Notes under the pieces: model-generated
Database searches by the model: none
The model's input: the letters and a program-made list of their open reading frames with translations, nothing else
Told to the model about the DNA's origin: nothing
Made by a program: the position numbers and the translations under genes
Assembly (NCBI RefSeq): GCF_014836595.1
Contig: NZ_JACSQO010000001.1
Location: 806,001-870,000, forward strand
DNA from: Psychrobacillus faecigallinarum
GTDB taxonomy: Bacteria; Bacillota; Bacilli; Bacillales_A; Planococcaceae
DNA length: 64,000 nt
Reading direction: 5' to 3'
In this document: positions 35,701-45,216 of the stretch, piece by piece
Position numbering within the stretch: the first letter of the stretch is position 1
Layout of the letters: each line of letters begins with the position of its first letter

Positions 35701-38060
35701 TTAATACGGATATAACCTAGAATTTCAGAGCCATTTGGAGCTGTTGCTTTAGAAGCAGTCAATGTAACATTTAATACCTGCTCTCCAGCCAATGTAAATG
35801 AAGGCTTATCAACAGTCACTTTGGCATCACCAAACTTTTTGGTCACATCAACTGTTACATTATAATTTCCACCTTGACCCTTTAAATCTTTTACTCTAAT
35901 TTGTTTTGTGACAGAAATGTTTTTATCCTTCAAAGACTGCGGACCGAAAGTTACAGTTCCCTTCAAGTTTTCAACAGTTGCTCCACTTGCATCTAAAACA
36001 GCTTGATCGATTGCATAGGCAAGTACATTCGGATGAGCAGCACTATATGCGTCTACTCGACCAGCACCTTGAGCGAACACATCATAGTTAGTAGTGTTCA
36101 AGATTTTAGCCGTATTTGAAAGAGCAACCTTTACATCGAAAGCATTCCATGTCGGATTTGCTTGTTTAACAAGCGCCGCAATCCCTGCGATATGTGGCGT
36201 AGCCATGGACGTTCCCGTTTTGCGGTCATACGCTTCTCCATATACTACATCTGGGAAATCTGCTTTATACATAGGAATTGCTGACATTATATTAGTTCCA
36301 GGTGCACTTACATCTGGCTTAATATCAAAATTTGGTGTAGAAGGTCCACGTGAGCTAGAGCTATTTACTTCATCTCCAGTAGTTTGTGCAGAGCCAAAGT
36401 CCCCGAATGAAACCTTCCCTGCGCCATTTACTAATGCTGCACGAATTGCATCCCCGTCAGTTTGAGACATATCAAACGTTGGGATAAATTCAAATGAATC
36501 TCCTAAGAATGTTCCAGAGGCATTTGGTGCATTTGAGCCACCAGCAAAGTTATGAATAATGGCTGCTGCTGCACCATTTGACTTTGCATGTGCAATTTTA
36601 TCAACAAAAGCGATCGCACCACGAGAAACCACTACAACTTTTCCTTGTACATCAAGCCCGTTATAATCCTTAGCTTCACCGTTACCAGGAACAGCGACTA
36701 AGTCAAATTCGCCTTGAAGCTGAGTGGAAACATCCGTACCAAAAGTAGTTCCCATCAATTGTAATTGTTTCGTAAGTTTATATTCGCCAACCGTAACATT
36801 TACTTTTCCGTTATGCATGACTTCAGGATTAGTAGTGTTACCAACAGCAATTCCTAAACGGGATGTCGCAGGAGTACCCATTGTCCCACGATTTGGACCT
36901 GAATTACCTGTTGCAATGACAGAAATAGTACCAGCCATCATCGCATTATTGATTGCAAAGGATCCGCTATCCGTTTCTGAGTTAGCCCCTCCACCAAGTG
37001 AAAGGTTAATAACATCCATTCCTTCTATTACTGCCGTATCAATAGCTTTTACAATACCAGAGGAAGATCCACTGCCGTAAGCACCTAGTACGCGGTAAGC
37101 GTAAAGGTCCACTTTTGGAGCAATCCCTTTAATGCCGTATTCATTCGCGCCTATTGCTGCGATGGTACCCGCTACATGCGTACCATGAGAAGTATAGAAT
37201 GCATCTCCTTTCGCATTAAATTCTGGAGTTCCTGCAGGACGTTCTGCCGGTGAAGTTTCCGATGCGTCATTATCCGCACGAGCTCTAGTATAGGTAGATG
37301 AATTAGGAATGAAATTCTTACCACCCTTATAGATACCTGCAAATTCTGGATGATCAGCATCAATACCTGTATCCAATACTGCAACCTTAATGCCTTGCCC
37401 TTCTATTCCCTCATTCCATAGTCTTTCAATGCCTAGGAATGAAATACTTGTATTCATCTTTGCATCTAATTTTTCTTCTTTTTTAGTGACAGTAGATTTA
37501 ACAGGCTTCGTTTTTTGTGGTTCTTCTGATGCGTAAACGATTGCATCAGGCTCCACTAGTGTCACGCCTTTAACATCTAATAGTTTTGGAAGGTCATCCG
37601 CTTTGACAACCGCTGCAAAACCGTTCAAAACAGTATCGAATGTATATCCTTGCTTCATAGTAATCTTTTTAATGCTAATTTCTTTTTTTACTGCTGTTTG
37701 TTGAGCTTTCACCTTATTTCTTATACTATTTTCTTGAGAAGCAGAGAGTGATTTTCCCTTTAGTTCACTAATACCTTTTTCAAGAGCAACAGGTTTCTCG
37801 GATAGATGTATGATAACTGCAACTTCCTGATTACCTGATAGTTTCTGTAAGTCTTTGTGAAGCTTCGGTCCACCATTCCCCAAACTTGTTTGCTCAGCGA
37901 TTGCTGATTTTAACTGCATTGTGCTTTCACTAGTAGTATTTGGTTTAAACTGCTTTATCGCACCGTTTGCCGATGCAGTCATCATTGGACTGAACATCGT
38001 CAAGACCATAGCTAGTACCAAAAATACTCTAAAAAACTTATTAACTAGGTTTTTCTTCAT
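32760..38060 (-). CDS. Secreted S8 subtilase with PA domain and eight C-terminal Ig-like repeats
   Basis: This 1766-residue protein has a signal peptide (1-32), an inhibitor-I9-type propeptide (about 75-178) and a peptidase S8 domain. The catalytic residues are Asp230 (VLDTGID), His292 (SHGTHVAG) and Ser618 (GTSMATPH). A PA domain is inserted between His and Ser, and a fibronectin-like region and a Big-type region follow. The last ~730 residues are eight near-identical modules of about 88 residues, each with LEPGKEAQL, TYKVADSKVASV and TTITVKYGKNELTVNV. It ends in a short unique tail without SLH or LPXTG, so attachment is unclear. It is Vpr-like but much longer. AAAGGGGG precedes the ATG. Confidence 0.95.
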   Translation of the reverse strand: MKKNLVNKFFRVFLVLAMVLTMFSPMMTASANGAIKQFKPNTTSESTMQLKSAIAEQTSLGNGGPKLHKDLQKLSGNQEVAVIIHLSEKPVALEKGISELKGKSLSASQENSIRNKVKAQQTAVKKEISIKKITMKQGYTFDTVLNGFAAVVKADDLPKLLDVKGVTLVEPDAIVYASEEPQKTKPVKSTVTKKEEKLDAKMNTSISFLGIERLWNEGIEGQGIKVAVLDTGIDADHPEFAGIYKGGKNFIPNSSTYTRARADNDASETSPAERPAGTPEFNAKGDAFYTSHGTHVAGTIAAIGANEYGIKGIAPKVDLYAYRVLGAYGSGSSSGIVKAIDTAVIEGMDVINLSLGGGANSETDSGSFAINNAMMAGTISVIATGNSGPNRGTMGTPATSRLGIAVGNTTNPEVMHNGKVNVTVGEYKLTKQLQLMGTTFGTDVSTQLQGEFDLVAVPGNGEAKDYNGLDVQGKVVVVSRGAIAFVDKIAHAKSNGAAAAIIHNFAGGSNAPNASGTFLGDSFEFIPTFDMSQTDGDAIRAALVNGAGKVSFGDFGSAQTTGDEVNSSSSRGPSTPNFDIKPDVSAPGTNIMSAIPMYKADFPDVVYGEAYDRKTGTSMATPHIAGIAALVKQANPTWNAFDVKVALSNTAKILNTTNYDVFAQGAGRVDAYSAAHPNVLAYAIDQAVLDASGATVENLKGTVTFGPQSLKDKNISVTKQIRVKDLKGQGGNYNVTVDVTKKFGDAKVTVDKPSFTLAGEQVLNVTLTASKATAPNGSEILGYIRINGGGSEVSLPFAADFSGVTATEIRNMAISGTDLSFNGDGVKDSAELTFTLTGNVTTNYIELWDIMDPEGGEYGDGYIGYLHAGSSLAAGSWRLPVDGEYQPWSGAPATTIPDGLYTIDFNAIAASGAVSAYVGPVVVKTTKPEITGSVKDGVATGKVTDKYITYNEELYLYGLEYDLNEKLKASYIATVNGVPAEPVKFNLAQDGAFTFPVTAETDSIKVVVNDAAGNVGEALIYESEDPEPEPVVTLSVNPTELTLETGKTAKLSVTETSTPAEGAATTKDVTEAATYAVADESVVKVSKGLVTAVGKGSSTIIITHGKNTLTVNVTVKDSVVIVPGVKLVANKTQVDLEPKKEAQLTIKEVTTTSDGKTKTQDVTKAATYKVADSKVASVKNGLITAKNAGSTTITVKYGKSELTINVNVIEPVVTLTANKTELALEPGKEAQLTIKEVTTGADGKTKQVDVTKAATYKVADSKVVSAKNGLVIAKKAGSTTITVKYGKNELTVNVTVTEPGVTLTSNKTQVDLEPGKEAQLVIKEVTTGADGKTKQVDVTKSATYKVANSKVASVSNGLITAKSAGDTTITVKYGKNELTVNVTVTEPIVTLTTNTTEVNLEPGKESQLKIKEVTTSGGKTKETDVTSFATYKVANNKVATVSGGLVKAKGVGNTTITVKYGKNELTVNVTVTEPEVTLSIDKTEISLEPGKEAKLKVKEVTTTADGKTTERDVTANATYKVADSKVASVSSGLVRAKAAGNTTITVKYGKNELTVSVTVAEPEVTLSVDSSQINLEPGKEAQLTVKEVTTTADGKITERNITTSATYKVADSKVASVTSGLVRAKATGDTTITVKYGKNELTVNVSVSAPEVTITADQTQIDLKPGKEKQLRITEVTTTADGKTTERDITIAATYKVENTKVASVSNGLVRAKSLGETIITVKYGKKEITIAVTVSDIGKSGNDVIENELHATELPLPLTEVTLAN
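32850..34975 (-). repeat. Eight tandem Ig-like module repeats inside the subtilase gene
   Basis: Eight consecutive units of about 258-265 bp encode Big2-like modules. Units 2 to 7 (about 33.1-34.7 kb) are most alike, and unit 1 (nearest the catalytic part) is the most diverged. The nucleotide similarity makes copy-number change by recombination likely. Confidence 0.9.
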
Positions 38061-38376
38061 TTAATATCCCCCTTTAGCACAAATGTTTTTCACTTTTAAA
38101 AGTGTGATTTTGCACCTTCCATTAGCTAATGTCGTAATATGAGGATCGCATCCTTCCTATGAGATGAAGTAACAAACTTATAATTTGATACTTTTCTAAT
38201 CTATGTGCTAGTCCCTATTTGTATGATTTAGAATGTGAAAAATTAGCTATCTATGTTTGGAAAATTTTAAATATGAGTTTCTGCTTTCTTATGATTCTTG
38301 TAGCATTTATGTTAAAGAACACGAATAAATGAAGAGTAAATAATGATATTTAGATACTTCACAATTAATAAAGTAA

Positions 38377-38543
38377 TTGATTTCCGCTTTAGGTGGGCGC
38401 TTTCCGCGGGGTGAGCGATAAGCCATCACCGTCGCTGTCGCGTCGTTTTGTGATGTCTTATCTGTCTCACTCATCCCGCTGGAGTCGCCACCTGTCGATT
38501 CAATCAACAGAGTGAAAAATGTTCGTGTTTTATTAGAAAGGGG
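38377..38543 (+). repeat. Foldback repeat R1, about 165 bp
   Basis: A near-identical direct copy follows 216 bp later. Internally, AGGTGGGCGC...GCGGGGTGAGCGATAAG (from 38391) is largely complementary to CTTATC...CTCACTCATCCCGC...GCCACCT (to 38493), so a transcript or single strand would fold into a long imperfect hairpin. The right end reads CAATCAACAGAGTG...TTCGTGTTTTATTAG. Confidence 0.85.
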
Positions 38544-38592
38544 TAATTATGTAATTAACCCATTTCCTTACCAAAAAAGAGGCAAAGTATGC

Positions 38593-38758
38593 TTGATTTC
38601 CGCTTTAGGTAGGCGCTTTCCGTGGGGTGAGCGATAAGCCATCACCGTCGCTGTCGCGTCGTTTGTGATGTCTTATCATCTCACTCATCCCACAGGAGTC
38701 GCCACCTGTAGCTCTAATCAATAGAGAAAAGAGGTTCGGGTTTAATTTGGAGAGGAGA
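38593..38758 (+). repeat. Foldback repeat R2, about 165 bp
   Basis: The copy of R1 in the same orientation, differing at scattered bases and by a few small indels. The foldback core runs 38607-38707. The right end is more diverged than the left. Confidence 0.85.
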
Positions 38759-38847
38759 ACGAAAAAATAAAGAAATGGACTGCTTGCCAAAGTTACTTCA
38801 ATCGGTAAATGTCTTGAAAACAATATTTTATATCTTTAAAGCAATAT

Positions 38848-38875
38848 CCCCTGTTCTCTATTCTGAGAACAGGGG
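38848..38875 (-). terminator. Hairpin after the peptide ABC operon
   Basis: A perfect 11-bp stem, CCCCTGTTCTC with GAGAACAGGGG, 6 bases past the last operon stop. The minus strand lacks a clear T run (ATATTGC follows), so it may act as a 3'-end stabiliser more than an efficient terminator. Confidence 0.65.
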
Positions 38876-38880
38876 GACTA

Positions 38881-39873
38881 TTAGAATTGCTTACTATATT
38901 GATCGTCATACTTATGACAGCTGACATACCTGCCTTCAGCAACATTGATTTCTTTTGGGATGACTGTTTCACATACATTTTGTTTATAGGGACATCTTGT
39001 ATGAAAGGTGCAGCCACTTGGTGGGTTGGAGGGGCTTGGTACGTCACCAGTTAGGATAATTCTTTCCTTTTTTATATCAGGATCTAATGAGGGTACGGCA
39101 GACATGAGTGCTTGCGTATAAGGGTGTAGTGGATTTTGGAATAACCCTTTCTTATCAGATAACTCTACTATTTTTCCTAAATACATAACTCCTATTCTAT
39201 CGCTGACATGCTTGACGACACTAAGGTCATGAGCGATGAATATATAAGTAAGTCCTAGAGACTCCTTTAAGTCTTGAAATAGATTGAGGATTTGTGCCTG
39301 AACCGATACATCTAGAGCAGATACTGGTTCGTCTGCAATTATTAAGGATGGATTTACAGCGATAGCCCTGGCAATTCCAATACGCTGTCTTTGACCGCCA
39401 CTAAATTCATGTGGGTAGCGGTCGATGTGAATCGGGCTTAGCCCTACATTCACTAATAGCTCTTGAACTTTTTCTGTTCTTTCCTTAGATCCTTGGGAGA
39501 TACCATGAGTCTGAAGTGCTTCGCCTAATATAGCACCAACTGTCATTTTAGGATTAAGGGAGGCATAGGGATCCTGAAATACTATTTGCATTTCGCCTCT
39601 CATTTTTCTTAAGTCCTTATCATTTAATGAGGTTATTTCCTTTCCTTGAAAGGTAATCCTACCTTCAGTAGGTTCTATAAGACGAAGAATACTTCTGCCC
39701 ATTGTGGATTTCCCACAGCCACTCTCTCCTACTATCCCTAGTGTTTCTCCTTTGTTTACGTAAAAATTGAGTCCGTCTACGGCTTTTACAAACTGCTTTC
39801 CTTTTTTTAGAAAACGCTTTTTAATAGGAAAGTGAGTTTTTAGGTTTTTAACTTCTAATAGAGGTTTATTCAA
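38881..39873 (-). CDS. Peptide ABC transporter ATPase (OppF/DppF type)
   Basis: The likely start is TTG at 39873, which overlaps the TGA of the preceding ATPase and follows GGGGGTGAAGG. The 330-residue product has Walker [10 protein letters not shown], signature [13 protein letters not shown], Walker [13 protein letters not shown] and the family's C-terminal cysteine-rich iron-sulfur-like region (Cys in [14 protein letters not shown] and SCHK). It pairs with the ATPase upstream to energise import of oligo- or dipeptides. Confidence 0.94.
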   Translation of the reverse strand: MNKPLLEVKNLKTHFPIKKRFLKKGKQFVKAVDGLNFYVNKGETLGIVGESGCGKSTMGRSILRLIEPTEGRITFQGKEITSLNDKDLRKMRGEMQIVFQDPYASLNPKMTVGAILGEALQTHGISQGSKERTEKVQELLVNVGLSPIHIDRYPHEFSGGQRQRIGIARAIAVNPSLIIADEPVSALDVSVQAQILNLFQDLKESLGLTYIFIAHDLSVVKHVSDRIGVMYLGKIVELSDKKGLFQNPLHPYTQALMSAVPSLDPDIKKERIILTGDVPSPSNPPSGCTFHTRCPYKQNVCETVIPKEINVAEGRYVSCHKYDDQYSKQF

Positions 39874-40862
39874 ACCTTCACCCCCTGCTCCTCGTATAAC
39901 CAGCAACGTACTAGCTGAGAATCGAGCTTAAATAAGGATGGGTTATGCTCATGACATTTTGCATGTACTTGCTGACATCTAAAACGAAATGGACAGCCTT
40001 CCTTTATCACCCCTATATTTGGGACATTTCCTTCAATAGGAGTGAGTCGATCATTACTCTCACTATAGATATTCGGTACAGAATTCAACAAACCAATTGT
40101 ATAGGGATGCTTTGGATTCTTGAAAATCGTTCTAACATCTGCTTGCTCTACAATTTGCCCATAATACATGACGATGACCCGATCAGCCATTTCTGAGATG
40201 ACCCCTAAATCATGCGTGATGAGTAAGATTGCCGTATGATATTGCTTCTGCAAGTTTTTCATCAAATCTAGTATTTGTGCTTGAATTGTTACATCTAAGG
40301 CAGTGGTAGGCTCGTCCGCGATAAGGAGTTTAGGGTTACATGCCATCGCCATAGCGATCATCACCCTTTGTCTCATACCTCCCGAAAGCTGATGGGGATA
40401 TTCATCTACAATGCTTTCTGCTCGAGGAATCCCTACCTTTCTTAGAATCTCAATTGTTTTTTCCTTGCTGTTAGCTTTCGTGGCAAACCCATGTAGAAAA
40501 AGAACCTCACTAATTTGCTTGCCTATTTTATGGACTGGATTCAAGGATGTCATAGGCTCTTGAAATATCATCGAGATTTTATTTCCACGAACCTCCTGCA
40601 TCTCTTTTTCTGAAAATGTATTTAGATTTTCTCCTTCAAAGACGATGTTTCCTTCAATAGAGCTCGTATTTTTCTCCACTAGCTGCATCAATGAAAGTGC
40701 TGTTACACTTTTTCCACAGCCGGATTCTCCAACTAAGCCAACTGTTTCCCCTTGCTGAATATGAAATGACAAGTCTCTTACTGCTGGTATATTTAGCGAT
40801 TTATCATTTTTGAAAGATATATTTACATGCTCCACTGTTAGCAAATCTAGTGAGATAGTCAA
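39870..40862 (-). CDS. Peptide ABC transporter ATPase (OppD/DppD type)
   Basis: This 330-residue ATPase starts at TTG (40862), 7 bases after GGGAGGT. Walker A is GESGCGKSV, signature [14 protein letters not shown], Walker [13 protein letters not shown]. The C-terminal CPFRFRCQQ...C cluster is typical of this subfamily. It follows the serine hydrolase gene by only 5 bases, showing that the hydrolase is a true member of this operon. Confidence 0.94.
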   Translation of the reverse strand: MTISLDLLTVEHVNISFKNDKSLNIPAVRDLSFHIQQGETVGLVGESGCGKSVTALSLMQLVEKNTSSIEGNIVFEGENLNTFSEKEMQEVRGNKISMIFQEPMTSLNPVHKIGKQISEVLFLHGFATKANSKEKTIEILRKVGIPRAESIVDEYPHQLSGGMRQRVMIAMAMACNPKLLIADEPTTALDVTIQAQILDLMKNLQKQYHTAILLITHDLGVISEMADRVIVMYYGQIVEQADVRTIFKNPKHPYTIGLLNSVPNIYSESNDRLTPIEGNVPNIGVIKEGCPFRFRCQQVHAKCHEHNPSLFKLDSQLVRCWLYEEQGVKV

Positions 40863-40867
40863 CGAAT

Positions 40868-41761
40868 CTACCTCCCATCCAAGAAATATTCATATGCTAT
40901 TTTGGAAATTTGAGCAATGGGCTCGTCCCCCTCATATTCTAAGGAATGTCCATTAGAGAAGACACAAATGACATACTGACCTTTATCTTCAGGTAAGTAA
41001 ACAACTCCTGCATCATTGTACATAGCTCCAAGACTACCAGTTTTATTGGCTACAGGCGTATTGCGCGGCAGAAGCCCTCCAATACGTTGCTGGTAGTGCT
41101 GTCTATGCAATATATCTATTATCTCTCTTGAACATTTAGTAGAGACGAACTCTCCTTTTGCGAACAACTCTAGTAAAAGAGACATATCCTTTGCTGAACT
41201 CACATTGCTCTCCTTATTGTGCTGATACACGACACTTTCCCAATCTATTTCCTGTTCCTTCAAGCGTCTAATGATTTCATCAAAAAGTTCAGAGCTGTAT
41301 GGCTGATACGGAATCCCTACACTTAAGCTTAGAAGCTCCCAAATAGAATGCTTAATATAAATGTTATTAAGTCCTAATCTGTCCATTGTTTCTTTCACTG
41401 GGTTAACCCCACCAAGAATTTTTAATAATTTATCTGTGGCAAGATTATCACTTACGATGATCATCATCGTAGCTAAATCCTTAATCGTTGGCTTTATGCC
41501 ATACTCCATTTCCTGAAATACCCCAGAGCCTGGCACATAGTCTTGTTCAGTCAGCTGTATTCGTTGTTGAAGATTAATCTCACCTTTATACGCTTTTTCA
41601 TATAAGGTTGCTAAAACTGGAAGCTTCATCACGCTTGCCGTTTGAAATAGCTTGTCTCCCTGTATATTTACTTCCTCATTTGTTTGTAGATGCTTAATAT
41701 AAATTCCAAAGTCAGCTTCAATATTCGTCACATAAGACTCTATTATTTTCTGTAAGCTCAC
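40868..41761 (-). CDS. Cytoplasmic serine hydrolase of the class A beta-lactamase fold
   Basis: The GTG at 41761 is preferred because AAGGAG lies 8 bases upstream. The 297-residue product has the penicillin-recognising motifs: Ser43-x-x-Lys46 (SVMK), Ser104-Asp105-Asn106 (SDN) and KTG (NKTGSLG). It has no signal peptide and no clear omega-loop ExxLN, so ordinary secreted beta-lactamase activity is unlikely. It is placed between the permease and ATPase genes of a peptide importer. It may therefore process imported peptides, for example D-amino-acid muropeptides, in the cytoplasm, much as the ykf genes accompany dpp in B. subtilis. This role is inference. Confidence 0.85.
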   Translation of the reverse strand: MSLQKIIESYVTNIEADFGIYIKHLQTNEEVNIQGDKLFQTASVMKLPVLATLYEKAYKGEINLQQRIQLTEQDYVPGSGVFQEMEYGIKPTIKDLATMMIIVSDNLATDKLLKILGGVNPVKETMDRLGLNNIYIKHSIWELLSLSVGIPYQPYSSELFDEIIRRLKEQEIDWESVVYQHNKESNVSSAKDMSLLLELFAKGEFVSTKCSREIIDILHRQHYQQRIGGLLPRNTPVANKTGSLGAMYNDAGVVYLPEDKGQYVICVFSNGHSLEYEGDEPIAQISKIAYEYFLDGR

Positions 41762-41784
41762 CTGAGTCACTCCTTGTTTGATTA

Positions 41785-42687
41785 TTATTTTGATTTTGGA
41801 TCTAATGCATCTCTTAGACCGTCACCTAGCAGGTTAAAGCCTAGTACTACTAGCATTATTGCTAGTCCGGGAAACAAGGTCATCCACCATGCTTGACTTA
41901 AAAATGATTTTCCTACATAGACTAGCGCTCCCCACTCTGGATTAGGTGGTTGTGCTCCTAGTCCTAAAAAGCTCAAGGATGCGGCGGAGAGGATGGCACT
42001 TCCAAAATCCAAAGTAGCTAATATGATGATTGGTGAGGTGACATTCGGTAGTATATGCTTGAATATTATTTTGAAGTTCCGTAGCCCTAACGCTCTAGCA
42101 GCCTCCACATATTCCGTCTCTCTTATTGTTAAAACTGCTCCCCTGACTACTCTTACAAAGGAGGGAACAGCCGATATAGCGACTGCGATCATTGCATTCG
42201 TTAGACCTACCCCTAAAACTGCAACTATTGCAATCGCCATCAGTAAGGATGGAAAAACCATTAGAATATCTATAAATTGCATGATATACATATCTAATTT
42301 TCTATAGTATCCAGCCACAACCCCTAAAATGACACCGATCGTCCCTGAAACAACTACTGCAAATAACCCCATCAATAAGGAAACTCTTCCTCCGTAGAGA
42401 ATGCGTGTCCAAATATCTCTGCCAAATTCATCTGTCCCTAGCCAATGCTCTACGCTTGGCCCCTTTAGGCTATCCTCAAAGTTCATTTCATTTACAGGAT
42501 AAGTTGCAAACCATGGAGCAAACGCTGAAGTGATGATGAAAAATAGTAAGATGAGGGAGCCAATGACGGCCCCTTTGTTATTCGTCATTTTTTGAATAAA
42601 AATAGCTAAAGAAGATTTCCTATGAATAGATTCTGCTGTTAAAATAGTCGAATTTTCTACTGATTTCAGCTTTCTCTCTCCCCTCAC
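41785..42687 (-). CDS. Peptide ABC transporter permease (OppC/DppC type)
   Basis: This 300-residue permease has about six membrane helices, an N-terminal OppC domain, the LGTDEFGRDIWTRILYGGRVSL signature region and the EAA loop (YVEAARALGLRNFKIIFKHILPN). The start is uncertain: GTG at 42687 has only a weak ribosome site, while a strong GAGGGGAG lies just inside the frame, before CTG at 42669. It partners the OppB-type subunit 8 bases upstream. Confidence 0.93.
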   Translation of the reverse strand: MRGERKLKSVENSTILTAESIHRKSSLAIFIQKMTNNKGAVIGSLILLFFIITSAFAPWFATYPVNEMNFEDSLKGPSVEHWLGTDEFGRDIWTRILYGGRVSLLMGLFAVVVSGTIGVILGVVAGYYRKLDMYIMQFIDILMVFPSLLMAIAIVAVLGVGLTNAMIAVAISAVPSFVRVVRGAVLTIRETEYVEAARALGLRNFKIIFKHILPNVTSPIIILATLDFGSAILSAASLSFLGLGAQPPNPEWGALVYVGKSFLSQAWWMTLFPGLAIMLVVLGFNLLGDGLRDALDPKSK

Positions 42688-42695
42688 ACGACTCT

Positions 42696-43616
42696 TTATT
42701 CGTATTGAATACGAGGATCTAATTTGGTATAAAGCAAATCAACTACAAAGTTAACAAGTATAATAATAGAGCCCATAAATAACAATAATCCTTGAACAGT
42801 TGGAATATCTCGGGTAGATATTGCTGAAACGATTAGACTGCCGAGGCCTGGCAGTGCATATACAGTCTCAGTAACTACTGCTCCAGCCATCAAATAACCG
42901 AACTGCATACCGATTAATGTAATAACCGGTATGACAGCATTTTGCAAACAATGTTGAAAGATTAACCGATACGCGCCTGCTCCTTTAGCTCGAGCAGTTC
43001 GTATATAATCCTGTTTAATCACATCTAGCATACTGGAGCGCGTCATTCTTGCAATACTTCCCGCGGTACCCAAACCTAAAGTGATAGAAGGAAGTATAAG
43101 CGAATAAAACCCGCTGTACCCTGAGATTGGAAAAATACTTAATTGATAAGAAAATAGTAGAATTAAAAACAAAGCAATCCAAAAACCCGGTGCAGAAATA
43201 CCAATTAGAGCCAAAGTCATTGCAAGCTGATCGTATATAGTATTCTTTTTGACAGCAGCTAATACTCCTATGCCTATCCCTAAAAACGAACCAAATAAGA
43301 TACTATAGAATGCTAATTGGGCAGTCACTGGTATTCGATTCATAATCTCTTCAACGACCGTATAACCAGTAATAAAAGAAGTTCCCAAGTCACCTTGAAT
43401 TGCATTCGCCATATAGGATACATATTGAACGGTTATTGGCCTATCTAGTCCTAATCTAGATTCTAATTCTTGAATAGACTCCTGTGTTGCATAGTCACCT
43501 AGTATATGATTGACTGGATTACCCGGGATTAAATGAATAATCATAAACACTAAAATGGAGACTCCAATAATGGTAATAAGCATTGTAGTGATTCTTTTGA
43601 ATAGATAGGATGACAA
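42696..43616 (-). CDS. Peptide ABC transporter permease (OppB/DppB type)
   Basis: This 306-residue membrane protein has about six helices, the HLIPGNPV motif after helix 1 and the EAA loop (DYIRTARAKGAGAYRLIFQH). It starts at TTG, 7 bases after AGGAGG. It forms the membrane channel with the next permease. The operon order is binding protein, permease, permease, hydrolase, ATPase, ATPase. Confidence 0.93.
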   Translation of the reverse strand: MSSYLFKRITTMLITIIGVSILVFMIIHLIPGNPVNHILGDYATQESIQELESRLGLDRPITVQYVSYMANAIQGDLGTSFITGYTVVEEIMNRIPVTAQLAFYSILFGSFLGIGIGVLAAVKKNTIYDQLAMTLALIGISAPGFWIALFLILLFSYQLSIFPISGYSGFYSLILPSITLGLGTAGSIARMTRSSMLDVIKQDYIRTARAKGAGAYRLIFQHCLQNAVIPVITLIGMQFGYLMAGAVVTETVYALPGLGSLIVSAISTRDIPTVQGLLLFMGSIIILVNFVVDLLYTKLDPRIQYE

Positions 43617-43650
43617 GTAAACGCCTCCTTTTGTGCAGATTAAGTTTCTT

Positions 43651-45216
43651 CTATTCCTTTACTTTTACATCCTGCCATTGGATCGTGCCCTCGATTGGAT
43701 GAATCTTAAAGCTTTCAAAATTACGAACTGCTGTAATATTTTCTTTCACATATAGCGGTACAAATGGAGATTCCTCCACTAGCATTTCCATCGCCTCTTC
43801 ATACAGCTTTAATCTTGCATCCTGATCCATTTCAATCGCCGCCTTGTCCAAAATGCTATAAATCTCTTCATTTTCATAATGAAGTCGCTTCGATTTTTCT
43901 TTACCAAATAACAAGAAGTTTAGCACGTCAGCATCCGGCCATCCAAAGCTCCATAGCAACATTTGATGTGCTCCCTTAGGTGTTTGCTCAATAATAGTTG
44001 CTGATTCCTTCACAGAGATGTTTATTTTAATACCAATCTCCATTAGTTGATTTTGTATGACCTGAGCCGCTCGTTGATTGGCTGGATCATCGTCTACCCA
44101 TAAATCTACTGCAAACGGCTTGCCATCCTTCATCGCCACTCCATCCTTGTTCGTCTCTTTCCAGCCAGCTTCCGCTAATAGCTTCTTCGCCTGCTCTGTG
44201 TCTCTTGTATATTTCTCGTGGGCCATTGTTTCAATTTTCTCGCTATAGCCAAATGCAGCCTTCGGTAATGGTCCAAATACTGCTTTCGCTTCACCATTTA
44301 ATGTATTATCTATAATAGAATCTCTATCAATTGCCATTGCAATAGCTTGTCTAACTTTTTTATCTTGGAAAATAGGGAGCTTATTGTTCCAGCCTAAGTA
44401 ACTTAAAACATCCCCTGGCACACGTTCTATTGTCACTTCTGAATCCTTCTCTAAATCCTCAATATATTGGTAAGGCACATTCAATAAAACATCCACATTA
44501 CCTTTCTTAAACTCTAAAATTCTAGTCTCTTCATCCGGTATAAATCTAAATTTCACGCTATCAAATCCTGGACCGCCATCATTCCAATCAAAATCCTTAT
44601 ACGGCTCATACACCAGTGAGTCTCCGCGATTAATTTTACTTAGCTTTAAAGGACCTGAACCACTAGGATTTTTCTCAAACCCTTCTCCCTTTTCATCTAA
44701 AACAGAAACGTCTATCGGTGCCAAAAAGGAAGTGGTCGCATTAATAAAGAACGGTGCAAACTGATTCTTCCATGTGATCTTGAAGGAGTGTTCGCTAAGC
44801 ACATCTATGCTATCTATGTCCCCAGCATTTGTACTAAAAGGAGACGATTCCACCAATCTTTCGAAGGATAGTTTAACTGCCTCTGCATTGACTGGCTTCC
44901 CAGAATGGAACTTCTCTCCCTCTTTCAGATTAAAGATTACCTCTTTCCCATCCCCTACAATCTCATAATCAGTGATTAGACTTGGGACGATATTCCCCTC
45001 ATCATCAAGCTTCAGTAAGGTATCATACAAAGGAGTATTCGCCTCTCCTGTCGACGATGTTCGATGAATATCAACAGAATCTGGCTCCGACACCAAACCA
45101 ACAACTACCTCCCCCGAACCTCCTTTGGAATCCGATTGCTTCCACCAATTACAGCCAGACAGAACAAGTGCAAGTACCATAAACAAGCTAATAAATCCCA
45201 ACCGCTTTCTCCCCAT
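43651..45216 (-). CDS. Peptide-binding lipoprotein (SBP family 5)
   Basis: The start at 45216 follows GGGGGGAAG; an ATG five codons upstream overlaps that site. The 521-residue product has a lipoprotein signal (LVLSGC) and the large two-lobed family 5 fold, with DKKVRQAIAMAIDRDSI and the ending WQDVKV. It captures extracellular peptides or nickel-type complexes for the importer. The leader upstream carries a long perfect hairpin (45301-45337) that may regulate the operon. Confidence 0.93.
   Translation of the reverse strand: MGRKRLGFISLFMVLALVLSGCNWWKQSDSKGGSGEVVVGLVSEPDSVDIHRTSSTGEANTPLYDTLLKLDDEGNIVPSLITDYEIVGDGKEVIFNLKEGEKFHSGKPVNAEAVKLSFERLVESSPFSTNAGDIDSIDVLSEHSFKITWKNQFAPFFINATTSFLAPIDVSVLDEKGEGFEKNPSGSGPLKLSKINRGDSLVYEPYKDFDWNDGGPGFDSVKFRFIPDEETRILEFKKGNVDVLLNVPYQYIEDLEKDSEVTIERVPGDVLSYLGWNNKLPIFQDKKVRQAIAMAIDRDSIIDNTLNGEAKAVFGPLPKAAFGYSEKIETMAHEKYTRDTEQAKKLLAEAGWKETNKDGVAMKDGKPFAVDLWVDDDPANQRAAQVIQNQLMEIGIKINISVKESATIIEQTPKGAHQMLLWSFGWPDADVLNFLLFGKEKSKRLHYENEEIYSILDKAAIEMDQDARLKLYEEAMEMLVEESPFVPLYVKENITAVRNFESFKIHPIEGTIQWQDVKVKE

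Larger units (their letters stand above)
38061..38880. other. Gene-free interval with promoter of the subtilase and two foldback repeats
   Basis: This 820-base gap contains the leader of the subtilase gene (with a CACTTTTAAAAGTG palindrome near 38090), foldback repeats R1 and R2 and the hairpin after the peptide-transport operon. Short minus-strand frames inside R1 and R2 are repeat-derived and unsupported. Confidence 0.65.

Noticed and set aside
38307..38823. Short minus-strand frames in the foldback repeats
   Set aside because: The same shared peptide appears twice only because the DNA repeat is duplicated; no ribosome sites.
40868..41761. Calling this gene a secreted beta-lactamase
   Set aside because: No signal peptide and no clear omega-loop glutamate motif.
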